NCBI RefSeq assembly: GCF_003298505.1
Contig: NZ_QNGB01000018.1
Coordinates: 1-64,000 of the forward strand
Length of the DNA stretch: 64,000 bases
DNA from: Roseovarius sp. TE539
Lineage (GTDB): Bacteria > Pseudomonadota > Alphaproteobacteria > Rhodobacterales > Rhodobacteraceae
Direction: 5' to 3'
Shown here: positions 20,678-29,498 of the stretch, one piece after another
How the letters are laid out: the number at the start of each line of letters is the position of its first letter
Position numbering within the stretch: the first letter of the stretch is position 1
Notes under the pieces: generated by a model
What the model saw: only the letters and a program-made list of their open reading frames with translations
Database searches by the model: none
Told to the model about the DNA's origin: nothing
Position numbers and translations under genes: made by a program

Positions 20678-20715
20678 CTTGCTGATCTCCTTTTCCGGCT
20701 GGTGCCGCGCGGGCC

Positions 20716-22047
20716 TCAGCCTGCTTGCGGCATAAGTTTCGAATGAATGTCCTCGGCGGCGTCACGCCCCTCGGCAACCGCCGTCACTGTCAGGTCGTCG
20801 CCACCCGCAGCACAATCGCCACCGGCCCACACACCGTCAAGGGACGTTCGGCCCGCACCTGTGACCGCGATCTTGCGCCCGTCGAGTTCCGGCAGATCAT
20901 CGCCTTGCAGCGTCTGGCCGATAGCACGGAACACCTGGTCGGCAGGCAGGCGGAAGGTCTGTCCGGTCGGGGTGAGATCGTCTTCGGTGTACTCGAATTC
21001 GACTTCCCTTACAGAGCCGTTGCCATGCACCGCGCGCGGCGATGCGTTGGTGATGATCCGCACCCCTTTGGAGGCCGCGAGATCCTGTTCGTAGACACTG
21101 GCGTTCATGCGGTCACGCCCGCGCCGGTAGACAAGGGTCACGTTCAGGGCCCCGAGAAGCCGCGCCTGCACGGCGGCATCTATCGCCGTCATGCCCCCGC
21201 CGATCACCACCACGTCACGCCCGACGGGCAAAGCCGAAAGATCGTCCGCCTGGCGCAGATCCGCGATGAAATCGACCGCATCCCGCACACCATCACGATC
21301 CTCGCCATCAAGGGCCAACGCATTGACTCCGCCCAGCCCGACACCGAGGAAAACGGCGTCGTGATCCTCACGAAGCTGCGTCATGTCCAGATCACGACCC
21401 AGGCGCTTGCCGGTCTCAACGACGATTCCCCCGATCCCGAGAAGCCATTCGACCTCGCGCTCGGCAAAACCACCCACGGTCTTGTACGCGGCAATCCCGT
21501 ACTCATTGAGGCCCCCGGGCTTGTCATGGCCGTCAAACAGGGTCACGTCATGGCCTTTCATAGCCAGACGATGCGCGCAGGCCAGACCCGCCGGCCCGGC
21601 CCCCACCACCGCGATCCGCTTGCCCGTGGCCTCGGCGCGGGCAAAGGGATGCACATCCTGCTCCATCAGAGTGTCTGTCGCGTAGCGCTGCAACTGCCCG
21701 ATGAGAACAGGCTTGCCCTCGGCCAGTTCCCGGACACAAGCCTCTTCGCACAATGTCTCGGTCGGACATACGCGGGCACACATCCCACCAAGGATATTCT
21801 GATTCAGGATCGTTTCGGCCGCTGCTTCGGGTGTGCCCGTGGCTATCTGGCGAATGAATAGCGGAATGTCGATGGCGGTAGGACAGGCCGTGATGCAGGG
21901 CGCGTCATGGCAGAAATAACAGCGATCCGCCGCAACGAGTGCCTCGTGATCGTCGAGAGGCGGATGGAGATCGGAAAAATTCTCGGTGTAGGTCTCCGGG
22001 TCGAGTCGCCCCGAGGCAATTCCGGGAGTCAGCGCGTTGTCGGTCAT
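20716..22047 (-). CDS. preT: NAD-dependent dihydropyrimidine dehydrogenase subunit PreT
   Basis: A 443-residue flavoprotein subunit related to the small subunit of glutamate synthase. The N-terminal iron-sulfur region contains 'CYFCHDAPCITACPTAID' and 'MCARVCPTETLCEEAC'. The FAD-binding motif is 'VVGAGPAGLACAHRLAMKGH', and a second nucleotide motif is 'VVVIGGGMTAIDAA'. It passes electrons from NAD(P)H to PreA. The start at 22047 has GGAG six bases upstream; longer reading to 22095 is less likely. The 157 bases upstream, after the FadR-type regulator, are AT-rich and likely carry the promoter. Confidence 0.94.
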   Translation of the reverse strand: MTDNALTPGIASGRLDPETYTENFSDLHPPLDDHEALVAADRCYFCHDAPCITACPTAIDIPLFIRQIATGTPEAAAETILNQNILGGMCARVCPTETLCEEACVRELAEGKPVLIGQLQRYATDTLMEQDVHPFARAEATGKRIAVVGAGPAGLACAHRLAMKGHDVTLFDGHDKPGGLNEYGIAAYKTVGGFAEREVEWLLGIGGIVVETGKRLGRDLDMTQLREDHDAVFLGVGLGGVNALALDGEDRDGVRDAVDFIADLRQADDLSALPVGRDVVVIGGGMTAIDAAVQARLLGALNVTLVYRRGRDRMNASVYEQDLAASKGVRIITNASPRAVHGNGSVREVEFEYTEDDLTPTGQTFRLPADQVFRAIGQTLQGDDLPELDGRKIAVTGAGRTSLDGVWAGGDCAAGGDDLTVTAVAEGRDAAEDIHSKLMPQAG

Positions 22048-22204
22048 GACGGTCTCCACTGCATGGCTTTCCATTGGCTGGCCGCAGTAAAGCACGAATC
22101 ATTTTTTTATCAAATGGTAAAATTTAGGCAGTTGGGAAAAATCCTCTTCCTGGTCGCGGTGACCGCCATGCAGTGCGCAGGGCGACCGGCGGAAAATCCG
22201 GCTT
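22048..22204 (-). promoter_or_regulatory. Upstream region of preTA
   Basis: This AT-rich spacer contains a T7 tract near 22102 and TATCAAATGGTAAAATTTAG around 22109-22128. TGGT/ACCA-type half sites are used by FadR-family regulators, and one lies just upstream. A GGTC-N5-GACC inverted repeat occupies 22152-22164. I cannot place a promoter with confidence. Confidence 0.3.
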
Positions 22205-22972
22205 TTACCGCGTTTTCTGGTGTTCGAAACGCTGCCGCGCGATGATTTCGTTGTCATCCGCCTTCTTCTGATCACGCAGGGCGTTCTCGACATAGAGCAT
22301 GTGATCCAGGACCGCGGCCTTCGCCCGGCCGGGATCGCGGGCCTGAAGTGCATCGTTGATGTTCCGATGCTGATCAAGCAGGGCTTGCCGGGTGGTGCGT
22401 TGCCGGAACATGACCTGGCGATTGTAGAAAACCCCCTCTCGCAGAAGCTGGAACATCGAGCGCATCATGTGCAGCATGATGACATTGTGGCTCGCCTCGA
22501 TGATCGAGAGATGGAATTCCGCGTCCAGATCCGCCTCCTCGGATGGGTCCGCCTTCTGATGCGCCCGCTCCATACGCGAAAGTATTGCGTCCACGACCTG
22601 CAGGTCGGTGTCCGAAGCCAGACGCGCGGCGCGTTCGGCGGCCAGGCCCTCCAGATCACGGCGGAAGGCGATGTAATCGAACACCGCTTCATCATGCTCG
22701 GAAAACAACTGCACAAGGGCTTCCGAAAACGCATTGCCCAGCACATCCGCGACGTAAATCCCCGCACCGGCACGGGCGCAGAGAAGGCCCTTTTCCTGTA
22801 GCTCGGCCACTGCTTCGCGAAGGGACGGGCGTGATACACCCAGCCGTTCAGCCAACTCGCGCTCTGGCGGCAATCGCTCACCCGGCCGCAGGATACCGCG
22901 CAGAATCAGTTTCTCGATCTGCCGCGTCACGGCGGTCGACAATTTTTCAGGAGTCACTTTCCGAAATGGCAT
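22205..22972 (-). CDS. GntR-family transcriptional regulator, FadR subfamily (FCD domain)
   Basis: A 255-residue regulator. The winged helix at residues 10-70 includes 'LRPGERLPPERELAERLGVS' and 'SLREAVAELQEKGLL', both GntR hallmarks. The C-terminal all-helical FCD domain has 'DLDAEFHLSIIEASHN', where the Asp and His would bind a metal and a carboxylate ligand. The start at 22972 (MPFRKVTPEKLS) fits the PdhR-like branch. A clean inverted repeat lies just upstream at 22993. The ligand is unknown; the neighbour preTA on the same strand suggests, but does not prove, a role in pyrimidine use. Confidence 0.88.
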   Translation of the reverse strand: MPFRKVTPEKLSTAVTRQIEKLILRGILRPGERLPPERELAERLGVSRPSLREAVAELQEKGLLCARAGAGIYVADVLGNAFSEALVQLFSEHDEAVFDYIAFRRDLEGLAAERAARLASDTDLQVVDAILSRMERAHQKADPSEEADLDAEFHLSIIEASHNVIMLHMMRSMFQLLREGVFYNRQVMFRQRTTRQALLDQHRNINDALQARDPGRAKAAVLDHMLYVENALRDQKKADDNEIIARQRFEHQKTR

Positions 22973-22992
22973 ACCGGCAGCCTCTGGTCGAT

Positions 22993-23011
22993 TGGTCAAG
23001 TTGTATGACCA
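22993..23011. promoter_or_regulatory. Candidate operator TGGTCA-N7-TGACCA
   Basis: A perfect 6-base inverted repeat with a 7-base spacer lies 21 bases upstream of the FadR-type regulator start codon. TGGTC/GACCA arms are typical of FadR/FCD-family sites, so autoregulation is likely. The arm order is the reverse of the RutR-like sites at 38.8 kb. Confidence 0.5.
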
Positions 23012-23118
23012 CCCCGGAAGCCCTGCAAGTCCGGCCATCGGGGCGCTTGATAGCATGTTGCATTCGACAGGAAACGGTCCGGAGGCGGGCGGGTGGCTCC
23101 GATCCGGCGCAACGCACT

Positions 23119-23778
23119 CTAATGCGTGACGCTCAGTGACAGAAGACCGACGATGATCAGGCTGGACGCCCAAACGATATCAAGATTGAACCAGCTGCGG
23201 GACAGGAATTTCAAACCGAGCCAATAATAGACGCCCACGGCCAGCGCCCCACCGGATACCATCATCGCCAGCGTATGCGCCACCGCGACCAGACCGGCGC
23301 GCAAGGCGTTCGCGCCCATGAGGGCCCCGGCGGCGCTATGCCCGGCATCCTGCGCCGCCAGATCACATATCCCCAGGTAAATCGGCACAAGCATCAAACC
23401 GGCCCCGTGCGCCATCGCCGCAAGAAAAGACCAGAGCGCAAGGCGCGTTGGCGGCACGCGTGCCAGAAACCGCGGATGGCGGCGATTGATCAGCAGGTAA
23501 ACGCCTACCCCGATCACCAGGATTGCGGCGCCGACGCGGATTTCGCGCTGCCACTCGACCAGGATCATCATCGCGGAGAACGGAAAGAGGATCGCCGCCA
23601 TCGCCACGAGATGCCCCGCGGAGAGCGCCAGAAGTGCCTTGTATAGGCCGGTATGCGCCTGGTTCATCAATGCGGCCGAAACCGCCAGAGGCCAGCCCAT
23701 GCCCGGATTGATCCCATGATAGATCCCCGAGGCGACAACGGCCCACCAAAGGGCCGCCGCCGTCGTCAAATCCTCCAT
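23119..23778 (-). CDS. Polytopic membrane protein of unknown function
   Basis: A 219-residue protein with about six hydrophobic segments. 'GIYHGINPGMGWPLAVS' in the first helix and 'AMAHGAGLMLVPIYLG' mid-protein each place a histidine and glycines inside the membrane, recalling HxxxPG-like motifs of small metal or resistance transporters. I do not recognise a characterised family. It begins four bases after the stop of the methanethiol oxidase-like gene on the same strand, so the two are almost certainly one operon, and it may move a substrate or metal for that enzyme. Confidence 0.7.
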   Translation of the reverse strand: MEDLTTAAALWWAVVASGIYHGINPGMGWPLAVSAALMNQAHTGLYKALLALSAGHLVAMAAILFPFSAMMILVEWQREIRVGAAILVIGVGVYLLINRRHPRFLARVPPTRLALWSFLAAMAHGAGLMLVPIYLGICDLAAQDAGHSAAGALMGANALRAGLVAVAHTLAMMVSGGALAVGVYYWLGLKFLSRSWFNLDIVWASSLIIVGLLSLSVTH

Positions 23779-23781
23779 GCC

Positions 23782-25182
23782 TCAGACTGACGGGTAGCAG
23801 AAACTGTCGGTCGAACAGTCCCCGCCCTCAAGACGGATCTGGTGGCTGCGATAGCCTTTCGGGAACTCGACATAGAATTTCTCGTCCAGCTCAAGGCCGC
23901 CGTTCTCTCCGACATGGGCCATGACCATCTGCCCGCCCTCGTCATCCGGGTAAAACTGATCGTCCCAGGAGGAGTAGAGCGAATTCGTCCAGTAGACGCG
24001 CTTTCCGTCCCGGCTGATCTCGACCATCTGCGGCCCGAAGGCGAAATCCTTCCCGTTGGGGTGCTTGTGGTCGGCCACGATGCCCCCCAGCTCGACCTTG
24101 CCGGCCAATGTCGGGTTCATCGGGTCGGAGACATCGTATTGATGCATCTCACCAGTGCCCCAGCAGGCCACATAAAGGTATTTGTCATCCAGGCTGAGGT
24201 CGATATCGGTGACCAGGGGCGGCACGGCCTCGAACCCCTTGAGAAGTTCGGGCAGATCGTTGGCGGCGGCGGGCTGCGGCGGTATGGTCACGGTTTTCTT
24301 CGCATCGAACGTCCCGTCGTCATTGCGCCACCAGGTCCAGATCGAGCCCTCCAGATTGGTGGTGTCCACCACGACCCCGCAGAATCCGTACTGCTTGGCC
24401 GGATCATGAGCAGGCCGGATTTCCAGCGCCATCTGATGGTTTTCTCCGAAATCAATGGTCTGCACGTTCTTCCTCGCCGCGAGATCCCAGAAGTGGATCG
24501 AATGCCCGTACTTGTTCGACAGCAGATCCTCGGGCACGATCCCGTTCTCGAATTGCGGCGGCAGCCCCCATTCCGAGCTGACCATGTAATTGCGCGGCAG
24601 GTTCCACCAGAAATCGTACTGCTTGTCCTGTACGCCGCGATCCATCTCATAACGGCCGAGGATATCGAAGGTCTCGCAATCCATGATGAACATTCCCGGC
24701 GGGCCGTCGGTGCCATCCTCCCCGCCACCCCCGAGGGTGGAGACGTAAATGCCCTCGGGTCCGCAATGAATCGTATGGGGCCGCGAATAGCCCGTCTTGG
24801 CAAAGACTTCCTCGGGCTCGATGATCTTGTGGATGCTGGCCTTCAGGGGATCTTTCACGTCGATGATGTAAATACGCGAAGACCGAATGCCGGGGATGAT
24901 CAGGTAACGCCGTTCCAGGAACGCGTGGCCGGTCAGGGGTGAAAGGGCCGACGAACAGGCATTCCAGCCGAAATGATGAAACTCGTCGCCCTTGTTGGGC
25001 ATGAAAAGACTATGGACGATCTGCCCGAACGTATCCGAACCGGGATCGACATCGACAACCGCAAGACCGTCGGGTTGGCTGCCATCGGGGCTCAGCATCA
25101 GCGTGAAGGCCAGCTTTTCGACCGGGGCCTCCATGGCCAGTTTCGGCGTGGCGTGAAAAGTTGGGTCAGGTCTCAAATTCAT
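23782..25182 (-). CDS. Selenium-binding protein 56 family / methanethiol oxidase
   Basis: A 466-residue seven-bladed-propeller protein of the SBP56 family. Bacterial members called MtoX oxidise methanethiol to formaldehyde, hydrogen sulfide and hydrogen peroxide, using copper. Typical stretches are 'HHFGWNACSSALSPLTGHAF' around the conserved cysteine, 'YSRPHTIHCGPEGIY', 'NLPRNYMVSSEWG' and the end 'GYRSHQIRLEGGDCSTDSFC'. GGAGG precedes the ATG at 25182. No signal peptide is seen, whereas the Hyphomicrobium enzyme is periplasmic, so location and function may differ. In marine Rhodobacterales the enzyme would link DMSP-derived methanethiol to sulfide and formaldehyde. Confidence 0.85.
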   Translation of the reverse strand: MNLRPDPTFHATPKLAMEAPVEKLAFTLMLSPDGSQPDGLAVVDVDPGSDTFGQIVHSLFMPNKGDEFHHFGWNACSSALSPLTGHAFLERRYLIIPGIRSSRIYIIDVKDPLKASIHKIIEPEEVFAKTGYSRPHTIHCGPEGIYVSTLGGGGEDGTDGPPGMFIMDCETFDILGRYEMDRGVQDKQYDFWWNLPRNYMVSSEWGLPPQFENGIVPEDLLSNKYGHSIHFWDLAARKNVQTIDFGENHQMALEIRPAHDPAKQYGFCGVVVDTTNLEGSIWTWWRNDDGTFDAKKTVTIPPQPAAANDLPELLKGFEAVPPLVTDIDLSLDDKYLYVACWGTGEMHQYDVSDPMNPTLAGKVELGGIVADHKHPNGKDFAFGPQMVEISRDGKRVYWTNSLYSSWDDQFYPDDEGGQMVMAHVGENGGLELDEKFYVEFPKGYRSHQIRLEGGDCSTDSFCYPSV

Positions 25183-25497
25183 TGTCTTTTTTCCTCCCTT
25201 TTCTTGACGCATCCGGCTGACATCATCCTGAAGCGTCTTGGTAACAGGGTGACACAGAATAAAATGTCAGACAATTGAATTGAATGACATCACATCCCCC
25301 GACCCGCGGCCATGTGACCAACGCGACAAACCATGCCGGTTCGCGGTCCTGAAAAGGACAAAAGCGTAATTTGCGCCGGCGGGGGAATCCATGAACCGGT
25401 CGGGTGAACGGCGAAAGGTCGCCCCTTACTGCCCGCACGGTCTTGCCAGGCATCATCGGTTGAAGACGGGAAACGGCATCCCGGCCGCGGCGCCGTT
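25183..25497. other. Spacer between smc and the methanethiol oxidase-like gene
   Basis: 315 bases without a gene. A near-palindrome AATGTCAGACAATT lies around 25263-25276 and could be a regulator site for the oxidase operon. The arms GAAACGGC and GCCGTTTC at 25470-25477 and 25492-25499 form a hairpin at the smc stop codon but lack a U-run. No RNA gene was recognised. Confidence 0.4.
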
Positions 25498-28400
25498 TCA
25501 GGCCACCATCGCCTCGGCCTTGCGAAGATCGACACTGACCAGTTGGCTCACACCCTGTTCGGCCATGGTGACCCCGAAAAGGCGGTCCATCCGGCTCATT
25601 GTCACGGCATTGTGGGTTATGATCAGAAAACGCGTTTCGGTACGACGGCACATCTCGTCCAGCAAATCGCAGAACCTTGTCACATTGGCATCGTCGAGGG
25701 GCGCATCGACCTCGTCAAGCACGCAAATCGGCGCCGGATTGGCCAGGAACACGGCAAAGATAAGCGCCAGTGCCGTAAGGGTCTGTTCCCCACCCGACAG
25801 AAGGCTGAGCGTTGACAGCTTCTTGCCCGGCGGCTGGCACATTATTTCAAGGCCGGCCTCAAGCGGATCGTCGCTTTCGACCAGCACAAGCTTGGCCTCG
25901 CCGCCCCCGAAGAGATGCCGGAAAAGCATCGCGAAATTGCTGTTGACCTGTTCGAACGCTGTCAGCAGACGCTCGCGCCCTTCACGGTTCAGGCTGGCGA
26001 TGCCGCTGCGCAAAGTCGTGACCGCCTCCTCAAGATCAGCCTTCTCGGACTGCAGGGCATCATGTTCTTGCTGGACCTCGCGGGCATCCTCCTCGGCACG
26101 GAGGTTCACGGCGCCCAGCGCGTCGCGCTGCCGACGCAGGCGCAGGACATCGGCCTCGATCCTGTCCGCTGCGGGCATGTCCACCGGATCGACCTCAAGC
26201 CTGTCCAGCAGGGCCTGCGGCGTTTCACCACTTTCTTCATGAATGCGCGCGGCCGCTTCTTCGGCCATGTTCCCGGCTGCCTCCGCACGCGCGGCTGCGG
26301 CGGCGCGAGCCTCTCTCGCCTCGCCTGCCGTGCGTTCGGCATCGCGGGCCGTGACCGTCGCCGCGCGCGCGGCCCCTTCGCCAGCGGAAAGCGCATCGGC
26401 CGCTGCGGCACGGCGCGCCTCGGCCTCGGCCATTCTCTTGTCCAGCGCCTCCCGTTCCGCCGAGATGCTGTCCGGCGCCTCCTCCGCTTCGGAAAGCTCG
26501 GCTTCGGCGGCCTGCTTGCGTTCGGCCAGTTCGGACGTGCGGGTCTCGGCGGTGCGCAAACGATCCTGCCAGTTCCGGATTTCCTGCCCGACATCGCGCA
26601 GACGCCGTTCGCGGGCCTGCCCTTCGCGTTTCAACTCGTCCTGCGCCGCGCGCCGGGCCAGCATGACGGCGCGGGCCGTCTCGACATCCGACTTGATCTG
26701 CTCCATCCGCGCACGCGCATCTTCAAGGTCATCGAGCGCCGCAAGCGCGGCCTCGGCCTCCCGAAGTTGCGCACGGGCGGCCTCAGCCTCTTCTTCGTGC
26801 CGGGTGACGGCAAGGCCAAGGCTTTCAAGACGTGACGCCGCGAGGTTGCGGTCCGCCTCCGCGCGGCTCAGGGCGCGGTTGGCTTCGTTGACAGCGTTGT
26901 CGGCTTTGCGCCGGGCCTCTCTGGCACGCGCATCGGCCTCGGTTTGTTCGGCAAGCTTACGACGCAAGGCCTCATGCGCGTCACGCGCGCCGTCGGCACG
27001 CGCGGTGGCATGGGCAAGCTCCTGCTTCAGGTCCTCCAGACGATTGAGCTGTTCAAGCCGCAGGGCGGCCGCCGTCGGCGCATCTTCCGCCCATGCCCGG
27101 TAGCCGTCCCAACGCCACAGGTCCCCCTCACGACTGACGAGACGTTGCCCCGGTCGCAGCAACCGCTGAAGGCGTGGGCCGTCATCGGACTCGATCAGCC
27201 CGATCTGAGCCATGCGCCGGACAAGGACATCGGGAACAGTGACATGCGCCGACAGCGGGGTCACACCTGCGGGAAGTTTCTGCGGGTCGTCGTATCCCGG
27301 CAGCAATGTCCAGCCGGACGGTCCGTCCGCAACCACCTCGGGCGCGCGAAGGTCATCGGACAGAGCGGCGCCAAGCGCCTTTTCGTATCCCGGCGCGACC
27401 CGGACCAGATCGAGGATCTGTCCATCCTCGGCGGTATCGCGGTCCACAAGCCGCGCCAGCGCCGTGACCTCGGCGGAAAGCGCATTGACCTCGCCCTCGG
27501 CCTCGGACCGGATCGCCCGCGCCTCGGCCTCGCGCGACTGGGTTTCGGCACGTGCCTCGTCGGCTGCGACAAGGGCCGTCTCGGCCTCTCTTGCGGCAGC
27601 CACGGCTCTGGCCTCGGCAATTCCCGCGGCCTCGTGATCGGCCTCCGCGCGCTTCAGGGCCGCAGTTGCTTCCTCGGCGGCTCTTCGGGCGTTTTCAGCG
27701 GCGGCTTCGCTCTTCTCCAGCGTCTGGCGACTGTCTGAAACGAGTCGCTGTGCCGATTGGTGACGGGCCGAGAGCCGCGCCACGTCCTCGGTCTGTCCGG
27801 CCAGGTCCGCCTCGCGTTCTTCAAGGTCCCCGGCGGCCGCGCGGGCCTGTTCGGCGGCCGCTTCAAACCGGGCTTCATGCCCTTCGCCCTCCTTGCACAG
27901 GTTCGCCGCCTCAGCCTCGAGTTGGGCAATTGTTTCGACGGCATCGCTGTTCAGGCCGGACTCGCGCGCGATATCCCTGCCCAGCTGTTCGATCCTGGCG
28001 CGCAATGTCGTGATTCGCTCGCGCGCGCGGGCCTCCTGGTCGGCAAGCGTGTCGCGGCTTGTCGAAAGACGCTGAAGGATGGCGGCGGCAACCGCCTCTT
28101 CCTCGCGCAACGCCGGCAGCGCAGCATCGGCCGCCTCGCTTTCACTTGCCGCGTCACGTGCCGCAGCTTCGGCACGCGCCGCCGCGGTGGTGCGTTCCCG
28201 CAACGAATCCTCGGCCTCGGCACGGGCGGTATCAGCCTCTTTCCAGCGGCGGTAAAGCAGCAATCCTTCGGCTTGACGCAACTCGGCCCCGATGGCGCGG
28301 TAGCGCGCCGCCTGTTTCGCCTGACGTTCAAGCTGCGCCAGCTGACCGGCGAGCTGTTCGATCACATCATCGACCCGGGTCAGATTTGTTTCAGTCGCGT

Positions 28401-28953
28401 TCAGCTTCAGTTCCGCCTCGTGCCGACGCTGATACAGACCACTGATACCCGCGGCTTCTTCAAGCACGCGGCGGCGCGCGCGCGGCTTGGAGCTTATCAA
28501 TTCGGCGATCTGACCCTGACGGACCAATGCCGGCGAATGCGCGCCGGTCGAGGCATCGGCAAACAGCATCTGAACATCCCGGGCGCGCACATCCTTTCCG
28601 TTGGCCTGATACGCGCTGCCCACATCCCGCGTGATGCGCCTGACCACCTCAAGGTGATCGGACTCGTTGAATCCCGCCGGCGCAAGGCGGTCGGAATTGT
28701 CGATGTGGATCGACACCTCGGCAAAGTTTCGGGCCGGGCGCGAAGCGGCCCCGGCGAAGATCACATCCTCCATGCCGCTGCCGCGCATCGCCTTTGGCCG
28801 GTTTTCACCCATCACCCAGCGGAGCGCCTCGAGCAGATTCGACTTTCCGCAACCGTTGGGGCCCACCACACCGGTCAGGCCGTCCGCGACGATCAGGTCG
28901 GTCGGGTCGACAAAACTCTTGAATCCGGTCAATCTGAGTTTGGTGAATTGCAA
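25498..28953 (-). CDS. smc: Chromosome segregation ATPase SMC
   Basis: An 1151-residue condensin subunit that loops and segregates the chromosome. The N-terminal Walker A is 'GVVGPNGCGKSNLLEALRW'. Two long coiled coils of Ala/Glu/Arg-rich sequence flank a hinge near residues 480-640 ('LVRVAPGYEKALGAALSDDL' begins it). The C-terminal signature 'LSGGEQTLTALALIFA' and Walker B 'PICVLDEVDAPLDDANV' complete the ABC head. I choose a TTG start at 28953 ('[M]QFTKLRLTGFKSF') with AGGA upstream, because family members begin at exactly this residue; the ATG-type start at 29049 adds 32 residues without family support. Confidence 0.94.
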   Translation of the reverse strand: MQFTKLRLTGFKSFVDPTDLIVADGLTGVVGPNGCGKSNLLEALRWVMGENRPKAMRGSGMEDVIFAGAASRPARNFAEVSIHIDNSDRLAPAGFNESDHLEVVRRITRDVGSAYQANGKDVRARDVQMLFADASTGAHSPALVRQGQIAELISSKPRARRRVLEEAAGISGLYQRRHEAELKLNATETNLTRVDDVIEQLAGQLAQLERQAKQAARYRAIGAELRQAEGLLLYRRWKEADTARAEAEDSLRERTTAAARAEAAARDAASESEAADAALPALREEEAVAAAILQRLSTSRDTLADQEARARERITTLRARIEQLGRDIARESGLNSDAVETIAQLEAEAANLCKEGEGHEARFEAAAEQARAAAGDLEEREADLAGQTEDVARLSARHQSAQRLVSDSRQTLEKSEAAAENARRAAEEATAALKRAEADHEAAGIAEARAVAAAREAETALVAADEARAETQSREAEARAIRSEAEGEVNALSAEVTALARLVDRDTAEDGQILDLVRVAPGYEKALGAALSDDLRAPEVVADGPSGWTLLPGYDDPQKLPAGVTPLSAHVTVPDVLVRRMAQIGLIESDDGPRLQRLLRPGQRLVSREGDLWRWDGYRAWAEDAPTAAALRLEQLNRLEDLKQELAHATARADGARDAHEALRRKLAEQTEADARAREARRKADNAVNEANRALSRAEADRNLAASRLESLGLAVTRHEEEAEAARAQLREAEAALAALDDLEDARARMEQIKSDVETARAVMLARRAAQDELKREGQARERRLRDVGQEIRNWQDRLRTAETRTSELAERKQAAEAELSEAEEAPDSISAEREALDKRMAEAEARRAAAADALSAGEGAARAATVTARDAERTAGEAREARAAAAARAEAAGNMAEEAAARIHEESGETPQALLDRLEVDPVDMPAADRIEADVLRLRRQRDALGAVNLRAEEDAREVQQEHDALQSEKADLEEAVTTLRSGIASLNREGRERLLTAFEQVNSNFAMLFRHLFGGGEAKLVLVESDDPLEAGLEIMCQPPGKKLSTLSLLSGGEQTLTALALIFAVFLANPAPICVLDEVDAPLDDANVTRFCDLLDEMCRRTETRFLIITHNAVTMSRMDRLFGVTMAEQGVSQLVSVDLRKAEAMVA

Positions 28954-29185
28954 TTTGATCCTGTCATCGGCTTGATTCCGTGGTGGCCCTGAATGTGACG
29001 GTTCTGCAAACTGCCTGTCAACGGCAATCCACAGAATGTGCCCGCCCATCCGAATTTATCCACAACATATTGCGAAGTCTTGCGCGAATTCGCACCCAGC
29101 AAATGGCGCAAAGCGTTCCCGGCACGTCGCAATCGGCCTTGACGGCTGCGGGGCACGCGGCCATACCGGCTCCTGCAAGGTTCCC
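28954..29185. other. Divergent spacer upstream of smc and of the cobalamin riboswitch
   Basis: About 230 bases that should hold the smc promoter (reverse) and the promoter of the B12-regulated operon (forward). AT-richer patches occur around 29040-29080. I could not assign -35/-10 boxes with confidence. Confidence 0.4.
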
Positions 29186-29189
29186 CTTT

Positions 29190-29400
29190 AGGGTGCAAAG
29201 CACCCTGGGATGAATTGGGAATGACGTGACGGCGGACCCAACCAGGGCGTCCAATCGTCAGCCGCCCCCGCGACTGTAAGCGGAGAGCGTGCACCAAATT
29301 GCCACTGGGACTTCGGTCCCGGGAAGGCCGGTGCCCGCCATGACCCGCAAGCCAGGAGACCAGCCATGCACCGGGCGTCCGCGCCCGACAGGAGAACAAC
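29190..29400 (+). ncRNA. Cobalamin riboswitch
   Basis: The conserved elements appear in order: GGTGCAAAGCACC forming an outer stem, GGGAATGACGTG, GCCGCCCCCGCGACTGTAAG, GCCACTGGGAC with a TCCCGGGAAGGCC partner, and the B12 box GCCAGGAGACCAGC at 29351-29364. This RNA binds adenosylcobalamin and lowers expression of the genes that follow, here hupE and the cobalt/B12 operon. The 3' boundary is approximate. Confidence 0.95.
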
Positions 29401-29427
29401 GGACGGGGTGTTCCGTTGGGGGAAACC

Positions 29428-29492
29428 GGGCCTGACCGCAGGCCCGAGCAACCTCTGAGGATCCCCCCTTCACAGCCAAGGAACCGAAGGGG
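29428..29492 (+). promoter_or_regulatory. Expression platform with possible ribosome-site hairpin
   Basis: A stem GGGCCTG-ACCG-CAGGCCC (29428-29445) lacks a U-run. Closer to the gene, CCCCTTC (29465-29471) can pair with GAAGGGG (29486-29492), which contains the hupE ribosome binding site seven bases before the ATG. This favours translational control by the riboswitch. Confidence 0.5.
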
Positions 29493-29498
29493 ACACAA

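Noticed and set aside
21905-22245. A 112-codon forward frame across the preT promoter region
   Set aside because: It overlaps preT antisense and the AT-rich regulatory spacer and has no homology I can recognise.
25498-28953. SMC protein considered as part of a defence system (Wadjet or Lamassu type)
   Set aside because: The protein has the full-length housekeeping SMC hinge and head and no JetABD-like neighbours; it is the chromosomal condensin.
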